In this document: positions 11,974 to 24,400 of the stretch, piece after piece
Layout of the letters: every line of letters starts with the position of its first letter
How positions within the stretch are numbered: position 1 is the stretch's first letter
NCBI GenBank assembly: GCA_963680875.1
Contig: OY804588.1
Span: 72,750,829 to 72,814,828, forward strand
Source of the DNA: Bathymodiolus brooksi
Lineage: Eukaryota > Mollusca > Bivalvia > Mytilida > Modiolidae
Length of the DNA stretch: 64,000 nt
Reading direction: 5' to 3'
Made by a program: the position numbers and the translations under genes
The notes under the pieces: model-generated
Told to the model about the DNA's origin: nothing
Databases searched by the model: none
The model's input: only the letters and a program-made list of their open reading frames with translations

Positions 11974-12079
11974 TACGTTTGAGCTTTATGGCTTATAATT
12001 TATTAACACGCGTGAACACTTTCCATCAAATAAACAAATCTCTGTTTATCTTGTGTTTGTTGTTCTTTGATATGAAAAC

Positions 12080-12198
12080 ATGTCGGCGGACATTAATATA
12101 AACATGTCGGCCGACATTAATATAAGCGATAAATTTTCCTCTTATGAAGAATTATTAGTTTTTAAAGGAAACTACGAAAAGTATAATTTGGTGGAATT
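12080..12198 (+). pseudogene. Possible N-terminal exon fragment of a Mutator-like/SWIM protein
   Basis: An open segment with a duplicated start (MSADININ, MSADINIS) followed by DKFSSYEELLVFKGNYEKYN, which then runs into a tandem array with no splice donor that I can defend. The F-x-SYEEL...YEK pattern resembles the N-terminus of SWIM-zinc-finger or Mutator-like transposase proteins. This is a weak resemblance from memory; it could also be a chance frame or a remnant of an unrelated gene. Confidence 0.3.
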
Positions 12199-14275
12199 TC
12201 ACTATTCAACCTACTTTTCTTCCCTAATTTCCATGTCTTTTCACTATTCAACTTACTTTTCTTCTGTATTTTCCATATCATTTCACTATTCAACCTACTT
12301 TTCTTCCATATCTTTTCACTATTCAACTGACTCTTCTTCCATATCTTTTCACTATTATGTCTCCCCCCACTTTGGTGGGGAGACATATTGTTTTTGTCCT
12401 GTTCGTCTGTCCGTCACACAGTTTGTCAGCACAACTCCTCTGAAACTACTAAACAGAATTTCATGAAACTTGATAGGTAGTAAGGACACCACATGTAGTT
12501 GTGCATATTACCAGCAGATTTTGATACCCTAAATTTTGTGGGAGTTATGCCCCTTTGAACTTAGAAATTTCCCGAAATTTACTACTGAAGCAGCTTGTCA
12601 GCGCAACTCCTCTGAAACTACGGAACAGAATTTCATGAAACTTGGTAGGTAGTAAGGACACCATATGCAGTTGTGCAAATTTCCAGGAAATTTTGATCTC
12701 CTGAATTTTGTGGGAGTTATGCCCCTTTGAACTTAGAAATTTCCCGAAATATACTTCTGAAGCAGCTTGTCAGCACAGCTCCTCTGAAACTACTGAACAG
12801 AATTTCATGAAACTTGGTAGATAGTAAGGACACCATATGTAGTTGTGCATATTTCCAGAAAATTTTGTGGGAGCTATGCCCCTTTGAACTTAAAAATTTC
12901 CCGAAATATACTTCTGAAGCAGCTTGTCAGCACAGCTCCTCTGAAACTACTGAACAGAATTTCATGAAACTTGGTAGATAGTAAGGACACCATATGTAGT
13001 TGTGCATATTTCCAGAAAATTTTGATCGCTTAAATTTTGTGGGAGTTATGCCCCTTTGAACTTAGAAATTTCCCGAAATTTACTACTGAAGCAGCTTGTC
13101 AGCGCAACTCCTCTGACACTACTGAACAGAATTTCATGAAACTTGGTAAGTAGTAAGGACACCATATGTAGTTGTGCATATTACCAGGAAATTTTGTGGG
13201 AGTTATGCCCCTTTGAACTTAAAAATTTCCCGAAATATACTTCTGAAGCAGATTGTCAGCGCAACTCCTCTGAAACTAATGAACAGAATTTCATGAAACT
13301 TGGTAGGTAGTAAGGACACCATATGTAGTTGTGCATATTACCAGGAAATTTTGATCCCCTAAATTTTGTGGGAGTTATTTGCAAACACTCTAGTGTAATA
13401 TCCTTTACTGAAACTTGTATATACAGTGTATATATATATGTACAAGTCTATCATAATGTCACTATTTCCCTGAAAAAGTTTTTCCTCACCAATCCATTGA
13501 TTTTAGAAGAACAAAACTCCTTTAAAATCATTGGAACATAGGCTGAGCAATTTTCTGGAATGGGGAACTTTGCCATGACAATATGGAATAGTACCTGTAA
13601 CCCTTGCTTTAGCACTTTTGATCAATTTTTTTATGTTATTCATTGAAGCCTAATTTTATTTGTTACCTAAATAGATTTTTTACCTTTGACTACAGTTTGT
13701 GGGACAGGGGGAGACATACGTTTTTGCGGGCAAAAACAAGCTTTAATTTAACTTATTTTTCTTTCATACTTTTCAAATCTTATCACTATTCAACTTACTT
13801 TTCTTCCATATTTTCCATCTCATTTCACAATTTTCTTCTGTATTTTCCAAATCTTTTCACTATTCAACTTGGGTTTCTTCCATAATTTCCATATCTTTTC
13901 ACTATTCAACTTACTTTTCTTCTGTATTTTCCTTGTCTTTTCACTATTCAACTTGGGTTTCTTCCATAATTTTCATATCTTTACACTATTCAACATGCCT
14001 TTCTTCCATATCTTATCACTATTCGATTTGCCTTTCTTCCATGTTTTCCATATCATTTCACATTTCAACTTACTTTTCTTCCATATTTTCCATATCATTT
14101 CACAATTCAACCTACTTTTCTTCCGCATTTTCCATATCTTTTCACTATTCAACTTGGCTTTCTTACATATTTTCCATATCTTCACTATTCAACTTACTTT
14201 TCTTCCATAATTTCCATATCTTTTCACTATTCAACTTGAGTTTCTTCCATATTTTTCATATCTTTTCACGATTTC
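12195..14275. repeat. ~40-bp minisatellite split by a 1.36-kb insertion
   Basis: Units built on tttcactattcaactta plus cttttcttccatattttcca occur at 12195-12355 and again at about 13760-14275. The interruption is the inverted-repeat element 12356-13718 plus a short non-repetitive patch. Units differ at the end of ttcaact(tactt/tgggt/tggct). Open frames on both strands are incidental. Confidence 0.9.
12356..13718. mobile_element. Inverted-repeat element with internal ~165-bp tandem repeats
   Basis: The left end TATGTCTCCCC is the first arm of a 32-bp hairpin (12356-12387, ending GGGGAGACATA). The right end is gggggagacata (13707-13718), so the termini are inverted repeats. Inside are six tandem units of about 155-172 bp. 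Each begins near cagcttgtcagcgcaactcc and contains gaacagaatttcatgaaact and gggagttatgcccctttgaa. The layout (hairpin end, tandem core, matching far end) is that of tandem-core DNA elements known from molluscs. It is inserted in the 40-bp array. Confidence 0.8.
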
Positions 14276-14930
14276 CTTGTGTGGTACCGGATGGGAAGAA
14301 TAAAGATTTGTACGACCTGTACAAGAACAACATCGTTGGTGGCCCGAGCATCATCTTCCATAGCAGATAAACGTGTGTGGCTGCGGCGGCGGTGTATATC
14401 CCTCTGTCTGTGGGACTGCATCTCTTCTCTTTAGACTTGTGATTCCGTGTTTGTTTCTATAATGTCGCAACATGACGTCTTTTCTCGAGCATCTCAGTTT
14501 ACATACGGTACATGCAATATCTATATTTATACTAAGGCCACTCTGCATTTATCCAGGCTTGTGACTGGCTCTATATATAGAGGCTCATTAACCTTTTTTT
14601 TCCGAATTATGTTTTCAGCTATATACATAGGTTGGAGACTGGTATGCCTCTCACCTAAAGTCTCCAATGGTGCTGTAGAGACCATTTGCCAAGACATTCC
14701 GTTTTGGGTAGATGTAGGAGAACCCGGCTCTTTCCTGTAGGTACGTGTAGACTTGGTTTTCAATGGAACGGAAACCTCTGTTGGTGCCGGATCCAGACTG
14801 TTTGGTTAGCAGAACATCCATGTATTTGTCTTTGGTGATCTGGTTGGTTTTCCTGTTGACTCCTTTGCAACTAAATTTGTCCTCCACACCAAAACAAATG
14901 GAGGTCTTGCTACACAAGGCAATCATTCCA
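14275..14930. pseudogene. Rearranged fragments of a DNA-polymerase-type mobile element
   Basis: On the + strand, 14284-14370 encodes a short piece resembling the IVGGPSI.F segment of B-type DNA polymerases in large self-replicating mobile elements. On the - strand, 14351-14548 encodes a start with one C2H2-like zinc finger (CTVC...H...H) followed by prolines. On the - strand, 14651-14926 encodes a segment with RGFRS..N.VYTYLQ and FSYIYPKR, typical of the C-terminus of the same polymerase class. The pieces are out of order, on both strands, and without complete domains, so the element is dead. Assignment to Polinton/Maverick-like elements is likely but from memory. Confidence 0.5.
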
Positions 14931-14937
14931 TCTCCGG

Positions 14938-15031
14938 TAAATATTCAACCTGTTGCAAGTCACTGGCAACCTTTATCACATAATGTTATTACCGGTGCAC
15001 CTCGCCATCAGCGGGATTCAAACTCATAAGA
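14938..15031 (-). mobile_element. SINE family A, central fragment
   Basis: About 94 bp in reverse orientation (acctgttgcaagtcactggc ... tcaaactcataag), lacking both ends. It is followed by non-SINE sequence and, at 15092-15111, a run of about 20 G. Confidence 0.8.
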
Positions 15032-15358
15032 TCTAATACATGTTAAACAACTGAATATAATGTCCATGTATTGTAAATCAGAGACAGGATCGGGGGGGGG
15101 GGGGGGGGGGGTGTACTCCGGTGCTCCGGAAATGTAGCAGTTCCTGACCAACTAGTGGCACCGGCCATGTTTATTCGCAGCTGACAATGAAATTGACCAT
15201 AGCTTTTTACATTAAGAGCTTGATTTTCTGCTTATTACTTTATTTTGAATAGATCTAGTCTATGATTCACAATGTTATAATATCTGATCAATCTTATCTT
15301 GCATGAAAGAGAAGTCATCTGTTCAGGTCACCTTAGGACATGTCTAGAACACCTATAC

Positions 15359-15368
15359 TTATATAAAG
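15359..15368 (+). promoter_or_regulatory. Candidate TATA box of SIAE
   Basis: ttatataaag lies 46-55 bp before the SIAE start codon. It would place transcription start near 15390, with a short 5' UTR of about 25 nt. The ATG context (aagATGg) has a purine at -3 and G at +4. There is no experimental support in the sequence itself. Confidence 0.45.
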
Positions 15369-15413
15369 ATATATCTTATCTAGTAGTACATGTAAGGACA
15401 TTGGTTTTGTAAG

Positions 15414-18400
15414 ATGGCATTTGCCAAGATGATGTTCATTGTCTTAATTTGTATCATGGTATGTCAAAATCATGTTTGGGGGAAATCAGGTAAGGTATAT
15501 AAGTTAGCATTTAGTCATATTTTGTTGTGTATATTCATGCAAACCAGCCTCGATAGTGTAATGGTTCGCGTGTTCGACTTGAGTTAAGTAAATGGTACGT
15601 TCGATCGGGTCAAACCAAAGACTGAAAGCTGTTATTTGCTGCTTCTCTGCTACGCATGCAGCATAAGGGAAAAAAGAGCAGAGTCTAGTCGGCTTGGAAT
15701 CAAGATAACGGGTGGAGCAACATCCATGAACTTCCATTTAGGGTTAGTTGGCACTATAAAATCCAACTCAGCATGTTGGTCAACACCAAAACAGCCATCA
15801 TCATCATTGCATTAAAAAGCAGTTTGTTCACGGCATAATTATAATATAGCTGATACATTGCTCAAGGAAACAATAACTCTCTAATATAAATGTACATATT
15901 TTTTTTTTGGACTACATTCTGAAATTAATTCTACTGAATATGCACATCCGACGCACGTACTTGTTGTTTGCATTTTAGATCATAAACATAGACGATGCCA
16001 AATCGATATACGTTTTTGAGCTAAGAAGAGCTTGAAGATACCAAAGGGGTAATCAGAATTCGTAAATCAAGAAAGAACAGACAACACAATGTCCAAAAGG
16101 ACAAACAACGATCTACAAAACATACACGTAAAGCTAAAGATTGCGTAACACTACAATCGGGTTGAACTCATGTGCTCTGGAAGGGTAAGCAGTTCCTCTT
16201 CCACTAGTGGCACCCGTCGGCCATAAATCTCGACATATAAGTAAGAATATTTGTTCGGATACACCAAACTATTATTTAATTTTTAAAACGTTTTCAGGAC
16301 ACATACATTTCTTACAATTTTTGACAGATTCCGATGAGGATCTTATACTTCATATCGTACACTTCACAGTAACATTTTACCTCAGGAAAGTCATATATGG
16401 ATAAGTAAAAAAAAAGTACAATAGTACCTAACACAAGAAAAAGAAAATAACAAAGAGTTCAGATGAAGTTATTCTATTCACGAACAACATTTTTGCAAGA
16501 AAAGAAAATAATATAGATACCAGATAAAATATTCAGATTCAATGGTGCCTTATTGCATTTATCAAAATTCTGATTGACCTTCATATAAAATGATTGAATA
16601 GTCAGTTTCATATAATTATGAAAAAAAAGTTTAAACAGTGACGGTCACCAAATCCACCAATATCAACAAAACGAACAATCACTGAGATAACGACTCGTGA
16701 CGTTTGAAATCCATGCACTAGTAATTGCTGAAAGATTATTTCTTCCAGTCAAGTTTGGCTTTACCTATTTATGTATATACAATTACAATAACATACTACA
16801 ATATCTATTGTTTTTGTTTTTAGCTAGAGTTAATTCTTTTTCCTTTTCTCCGTACTATGCCAACCATATGGTGTTACAACGAGGATCAAAGGGGGCGTCA
16901 ATTTGGGGCCATTCAACTGTACATGGTGACAAAGTCCAACTTTATGTAAACAATGTCCATTCCGGAAGTGCAACTGTCGATAGCCATGGAATATGGCAAG
17001 GGAAAGTAACAGATCCCGCAACAAACAAAGCCGTTGTCATTACCGCTTCATCTAGTGTAGGAAATGTTACTCTGCACGACGTTCTGTTTGGTGATGTTTG
17101 GCTTTGTTCTGGTCAGAGTAATATGGAATTTAATGTCAATGGGGTAAATTGAATAATAGTACTTTTTTTTAAATTACGGTCAATATGAATTATATTATAA
17201 TTTGGAGTTGGGGCTATGGTGCTTAACGCCACTGTCCACAATATTTCAGCTATATCATGTCGGTCAGCACATGCCCGGCACCTGAAGTCACTGACAAACT
17301 TTATCACATACTATTGTATCGAGTACGCTTGCCATGAGCGGGATTTGAACTCATCACTTTAGTGGTGAAAGGAACTGATACCATAGGTATTGTAAATCAA
17401 AATACCATACGATCACGACCACGACGGCCCCGAATTATGATTTGGAGATAGAGATCTAGCGCATTTAATACCAAAGAAAATGAACCACATCGTGAGGATT
17501 AGCGTGCTCGCCTCGAGTGCGGTAGATCGTGGGTTCGATCTCCGGTCGGGTCAAAAGACTACATGTTGGCCCCATCAAGTAACCACCTCTCTATATTGGC
17601 AATCTAACCACGTCGGTGATGTAAGGATTAGCGTGCTCGCCTCGAGTGCGGTAGATCGTGGGTTTGATCCCCGGTCGGGTCAAAAGACTACATGTTGGCC
17701 CCATCAAGTAACCACCTCTCTATATTGGCAATCTAACCACATCGGTGATGCAAGGATTAGCGTGCTCGCCTCGAGTGCGGTAGATCGTGGGTTCGATCCC
17801 CGGTCAGGTCAAACCAAAGACGATAAAATTGGTATTTGTTGCTTCGCAGCTAAGCACGCCGCATTAAGGAACAAGAGCAAAGACTGGTTGACTCGGAATC
17901 AGGATAATGTGTCAGAGTGGGGCGTACTGTTGTTTCAGTGAGCTAGCACTGTAAAAATCCAACTCAACGTGTTGGTCTCGAACAAAGCGGATCTCATCAT
18001 CATCACATTGACAATTAACTTGTTCTCGCCATGATATAGCAGAATAATTGCTGAGTTAGCGTAAAACAACAATCACTCGCTCCCAAAGAAAATGCGCATG
18101 AAATGTAATGTGATTTTTCTCTGATCCAATCATTAAAGGCTGTTGGCGTATTTACACATTGAGAACATATAACAACGTACCATTATGGCTAATGTTACAA
18201 TAGTGGGATTTCCTTCCTTTCTTTGTCATATTAGTATGGTCTCAATAATATTACATGAAGACAGGTGATATACTAATGTTACATGAGACAGGTGATATAC
18301 TAATGTTACATGAGACAGGTGATATACTAATGTTACATGAGACAGGTGATATACTAATGTTACATGAGACAGGTGATATACTAATGTCACATGAGACAGG

Positions 18401-21400
18401 TGATATACTAATGTTACATGAGACAGGTGATATACTAATATTACATGAGACAGGTGATATAATAATATTACATGAGATAAGTGATATACTAATATTACAT
18501 GAGACAGGTGATATACTAATATTACATGAGACAGGTGATATACTAATGCTACATGAGACAGGTGATATACTAATGTTACATGAAACAGGTGATATACTAA
18601 TATTACATGAGACAGGTGATATACTAATATTACATGAGACAGGTGATATACTAATATTACATGAGACAGGTGATATACTAATGTTACATGAGACAGGTGA
18701 TATGCTAATGTTCTTTTCTTGTTTGTTTTGTGTTCATGTCGTTCACTTAAAAGCTATGATATCAAATTCCGTTTGCATTTATGCGTATTGTAAATAATAT
18801 GCAACGGTCGCGGTCAATATTGCTTTTAAGTGTTCCATAAAACATCATATCGCACTCAATGAAGTGCATTAATTGTTTTATTACATTGCTCTTTATTTTT
18901 TGTTTGTTTCTGTCCTGATCTCATTGATATCACCTCTATTACTCATGCAAGCTATATTGTAATAAAATGTCGTATAACAATTTCAGAATTTTTTTGGGCC
19001 AAAAAACATAGGGTCATCGGCTATGTAAACGTCTGCTACTATTAAATTGTATTAACTACTGTTATTTTATTATGTACATGACATTTAGGGACCGTCGTTG
19101 CCGTGATCGTATGGTAGGTGGATTTACAACTACCTATGCAATTAATGCCTATCACCACTAAAGTTGTGAGTTCTAACCCCGTTCATGACGATGTGTACTC
19201 GATACAACATTATGTGATAAAGTTTGTCAGTGACTTACTATGGTGTTCTCCGTGTCCTCCACCAATAACATTGACCACAACTATATACCTGAACTATTGT
19301 TGAAAATGGCGTTAAACACCATAAACCAAACCTACATGAACATGTAATGTCAATGAGGCTACAACAAAATGATCATTACGATACTTAGATGTCCATGACA
19401 CCAACATATGTATCAAAATTAAAGATAATTGTCAGTTTACCAAATAAGCGGTCAAAAATATCAAAGGTGAAATAAAAAATGGAGAGTCCAGAAAAACTAG
19501 GAACGCAGTGCACACAACACAGTGCTGGACACTACTACACACAAACAAACGGCGTAAATGATACTTGAGCCCTCCTACAAACAAAGATGAACCAAATGAT
19601 GAATGGTATCAATAACCATCTTGTAAATTTATATAAGTGGCACAAAACAATGAAACCACAGTATTCTAATGATTGTCATGACTTTTACAGCTGCAAAACC
19701 ACACTCAAGAAATACAAGATGCATCACAGTATCATAATATAAGACTATTCCATGTTGGACGTCATACAACATTGACTGCAGATACTGATCTAAATAGTAT
19801 AGGGAAGACTTGGGCAGTACCAAGTAGCGGTAGGTAACGAAGTCAGTACCAAGTAGTAGTAAGTAGCGAAGTCTTGGGCAGTACATAAAACTGGTAAGTA
19901 GCGAAGCCTTGGACAGTACATAAAACTGGTAAGTAGCGAAGCCATGGGTAGTACATAAAACTGGTAAGTAGCGAAGCCTTGGACAGTACATAAAACTGGT
20001 AAGTAGCGAAGTCTTGGGCAGTACATAAAACTAGTAAGTACCGAAGCCTTGGACAGTACATAAAACTGGTAAGTAGTGAAGTCTTGGGCAGTACATAAAA
20101 CTGGTAAGTAGCGAAGTCTTGGGCAGTACCTAAAACTGGTAAGTAGCGAAGCCTTGGACAGTACATAAAACTGGTAAGTAGCGAAGTCTTGGGCAGTACC
20201 TAAAACTGGTAAGTAGTGAAGCCTTGGGTAGTACATAAAACTGGTAAGTAGCGAAGCCTTGGACAGTACATCAAACTGGTAAGTAGCGAAGCCTTGGGCA
20301 GTACCTAAAACTGGTAAGTAGCGAAGTCTTGGGTAGTACCTAAAACTGGTAAGTAGCGAAGCCTTGGACAGTACATAAAACTGGTAAGTAGCGAAGTCTT
20401 GGGCAGTACATAAAACTGGTAAGTAGCGAAGTCTTGGGCAGTACATAAAACTGGTAAGTAGCGAAGTCTTGGGCAGTACATACAACTGGTAAGTAGCGAA
20501 GTCTTGGACAGTAAATAAAAGTGGTAAGTAGCGAAGTCTTGGGCAGTACATAAACCTGGTAAATAGCGAAGCCTTGGACAGTACATAAAACTGGTAAGTA
20601 GCGAAGTCTTGGACAGTACATAAAACTGTTAAGTAGCGAAGTCTTGGGTAGTACCAAAAACTGGTAAGTAGCGAAACCTTGGACAATACCTAAAACTGGT
20701 AAGTAGCGAAGCCTTGGACAGTACATGAATCTAGTAAGTAGCGAAGCCTTGGGCAGTACATAAAACTGGTAAGTAGTGACGTCTTGCCTAATAGTGGTAA
20801 GTCTATTTGTAGTGGTTCTTTCTTTAAATACACGCCCCCTGTGCGATTTCTTGTGCTTTCACTGTTTACTAGTTTGTACACGCTGACTGTGACATTTATT
20901 ATAGACGTTGTCAGAACATTTAGACTCCAGAAAAATCATCGATATTATACTTCATGGTGTGTGTAATTGATGTAATAGTATGAGTGTGTCCTTGGTAACA
21001 AGTCTTTTTCATCTGCATGTATCAGGTTATAAGTCCATTTATTAAATACTACATTGCAAAACATTTAATGACATGCTCAGTAAGCTGGTTTCACACACTA
21101 TGACTGACAACTTTATCAACAACAAAGAATGCTCAGCAAAAAGAGTACCAGAACACGCTCTGATATTACTGTATAAAACGTAATTGTTCGGCTGATTATA
21201 TATTTAACTTGATATTCGTGCATACAATAATTACAGGTTCATTGCCGTCTTTTTCTGCTGTTTGTTGGTTATTTGGAAAGTATCTATCCACCCATATCAA
21301 TAGACCTATTGGCCTGATAGAGTCGAACTGGGGAGGGACGAGAGTTGAAGCATGGTCATCACCAGACGCTCTAAAAGTCTGTCCGACTGCTGGACGTAAG

Positions 21401-24400
21401 AGGTAAAGATTTATGAATAGGAAATAAGAAAAGTTTGAAGATACTAAAAGGGAATTTAAAATCCATAAATAGAATGATATATAAGACAAAAGATCGAGCA
21501 ACACAAACACCATTAGAAATGGAGGGTGAACTCAGGTGCTCCGGGATGGCATGCAGTTCCTGTTACACATGCGACACCCGTCGTGTTATTGTTAAACGAC
21601 AAGAACGTCATCTGATATGGAAATTGTGTTGGACACCAGTATGCGTAAGTGAATATAAATAACATAGATATAAAACATAAACTCCCGACAAAACAAATGG
21701 GAGACAAGATGAACCGAACATCATTCTTCCGCTGAAATCGTGGCGTTCATCACAACATGAAACCATGTAACTTGGCAACATGTACATGTAAAAAAGAGAG
21801 GCGAATCGAATAATGTTTCCACTGTGTCAAAATCATATGACTATAGTGTGTTACAGTCGACCTCGCCATATCACGATAAGTTTTTTAATTGGATATTTCG
21901 AGGTAATGTGACGGTTGTTAGTAGTTATCATTTTGATTTATCCCGGAATTATCTCCCCTTCAACATAACGCGGTTAGAGTGTTTACTGAAATTTACAGTT
22001 CTTAAATAATGTAATTTATAATACAACTAAGATTCTCCTCCCTCAGGCATTGGTGACTGTAGCCGATTTTGCCTATCCTGTTTATGTCCTTCGATGTTAT
22101 TGCTCCCAAAATTTTAAATTAGTTGGCTGTACAATCTTTCGATTTTGAGTGTACCTGATGAAGGTTATTCCAGAAACACGTTGTGCGTACTAAATCTGAT
22201 ATCTACGTTTTTATTAGATACTATAATGGTCTCTTCATACTCAGTAATTAATTAATTTCGCATTTGTTGTGCTTAGTTCATATGTGTCACCCAATATGTT
22301 ATGTATCGATTGTACCACAACAACATAGCCATCTTGGGTATCCATGGCGCATGATAAGACAACCAATACTCTGGTTACCGCTTCGGTATCTTAAAACTGT
22401 TCTCTTTAGTGTCCATAAGTCATAGCTTATGCAGTTGTAAAAGTAATATTCTAAAAGTGGCAACCGCATCGGTAGTGTTATGGTTAGCGTGCTCACCTCG
22501 AGTATGGTAGATGGTGGGTTCGAGCCCCGATCGGGTCAAACCAAAGACTATAAAAATGGTATTTGAAGATTTGTAGATTGTCTACTGAGCATACAGCATT
22601 CATGAAAAAGATGTTTATTCGCGGACTGTCGTTCCAGTGAGCTAGCACTATAAAAATCCAACTAAACGTGTTGGTCTAGTACAAAGCGGACCCCATCATC
22701 ATTTCATTGAAAATTAATTTGTTCTTGCCATTATATAGCTTATAAATTACTGAGTTGGCGCCAAGTAACACTCACTCACTCATGAGTGAGCACTCATCAC
22801 TCACTCATCCACTCACCCATCACTCATGAGTGAGTACTCATCACTCACTCACCCATCCACATCACTCATGAGTGAGTACTCACCACTCATCCATCCATCC
22901 ACTCACTCACTCATCCACATCACTCATGAGTGAGTATTCACTCACTCACTCACTCACTCACTCACTCACTCACTCACTCACTCACTCACTCACTCACTCA
23001 CTCACTCACTCACTCACTCACTCACTCACTCACTCACTCACTCACTCACTCACTCACTCACTCACTCACTCACTCACTCACTCACTCACTCACTCACTCA
23101 CTCACTCACTCACTCACTCACTCACTCACTCACTCACTCACTCACTCACTCACTCACTCACTCACTCACTCACTCACTCACTCACTCACTCACTCACTCA
23201 CTCACTCACTCACTCACTCACTCACTCACTCACTCACTCACTCACTCACTCACTCACTCACTCACTCACTCACTCACTCACTCACTCACTCACTCACTCA
23301 CTCACTCACTCACTCACTCACTCACTCGCTCACTCACTCGCTCGCTCGCTCGCTCACTCGCTCATCCATCCATTCACTCGCTCATTCATTCACTCACTCA
23401 TTCACTCACTCATTCACTCATTCATTCACTCATTCATTCACTCATTCACTCACTCATTCACTCACTCATTCACTCACTCATTCACTCATTCACTCACTCA
23501 TTCATTCACTCATTCACTCATCCACTCATTCATTCACTCACTCATTCACTCACTCATCCATTCACTCACTCACTCACCCCACTAAAATCCCTCTCATGAC
23601 GAGGTGTACCCGTAAGAACATTATGTGACAAAAAGTTACCACTTCCTGCTCCACTAGTGGCACCCGTTGTGCTAATCTAGTTACCAAGACTCTCTTAAAA
23701 GTATATTCAAACCTAACAGTAGTTCCATCATATTATCACATCTGCCTTTTAGAACATAATTCCTATAAAGCGAGATCTGATTGGATTTCAAAGGATGCAC
23801 ATCCAATCAAAACGATGCTAGAGGAAATAGAAAATATTCAGTTATAACATCTAATTTCAAATGATGATGGTAATAATTCAATATCAATAAATTGAAACTA
23901 GATCAGCAAAAACTTTTTAAAATTTATTTCTTATTGGTTTTTTTTCACAAGAAAACGAGCAGTAAGCCCAAATGCAAGCTCAGCATTATGGAATGGAATG
24001 ATCAGCCCTCTACTCAGAAATACAATATATGGTGCTATCTGGTATCAAGGTCAGTTTGATTTATCCCTCCTACACCTGGATGTTATCTTACAATGTATAT
24101 CTTCAAATTACAAACTTATTTTTAACTCTACAAGATGAATATACACTACATGTACGTTGTCGCAAGAATTTGTCGGAAAAGGTAGAAAAGCGAGCCGCTT
24201 GTGAGTGTATCAATTGTATTTTTCCGACAATGTACGTATATTGTGTTATTCTATGGTATTTTACTAGTGCATGATTACATGATTATGTTTGATTCTATTT
24301 TCTAGCGATATGTCTTGAAATTTTATCATAGAACAATGTATTACTTAGAGAAACATGAAACTAATCAATTGAAGTTTGCAATACGAATGCAATATAACGT

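Noticed and set aside
17486..17830. tRNA genes at the three tRNA-like heads
   Set aside because: Box A/B-like words are present but no cloverleaf with a proper acceptor stem and anticodon; they are SINE heads.
19629..20881. Minus-strand frames of up to 298 codons with repeated YCPRLRYLP
   Set aside because: Translation of the 35-bp array that overlaps the SIAE exon 3 donor on the opposite strand.
22872..23628. Open frames of repeated THSL residues over 230 codons
   Set aside because: Simple translation of the CTCA microsatellite.
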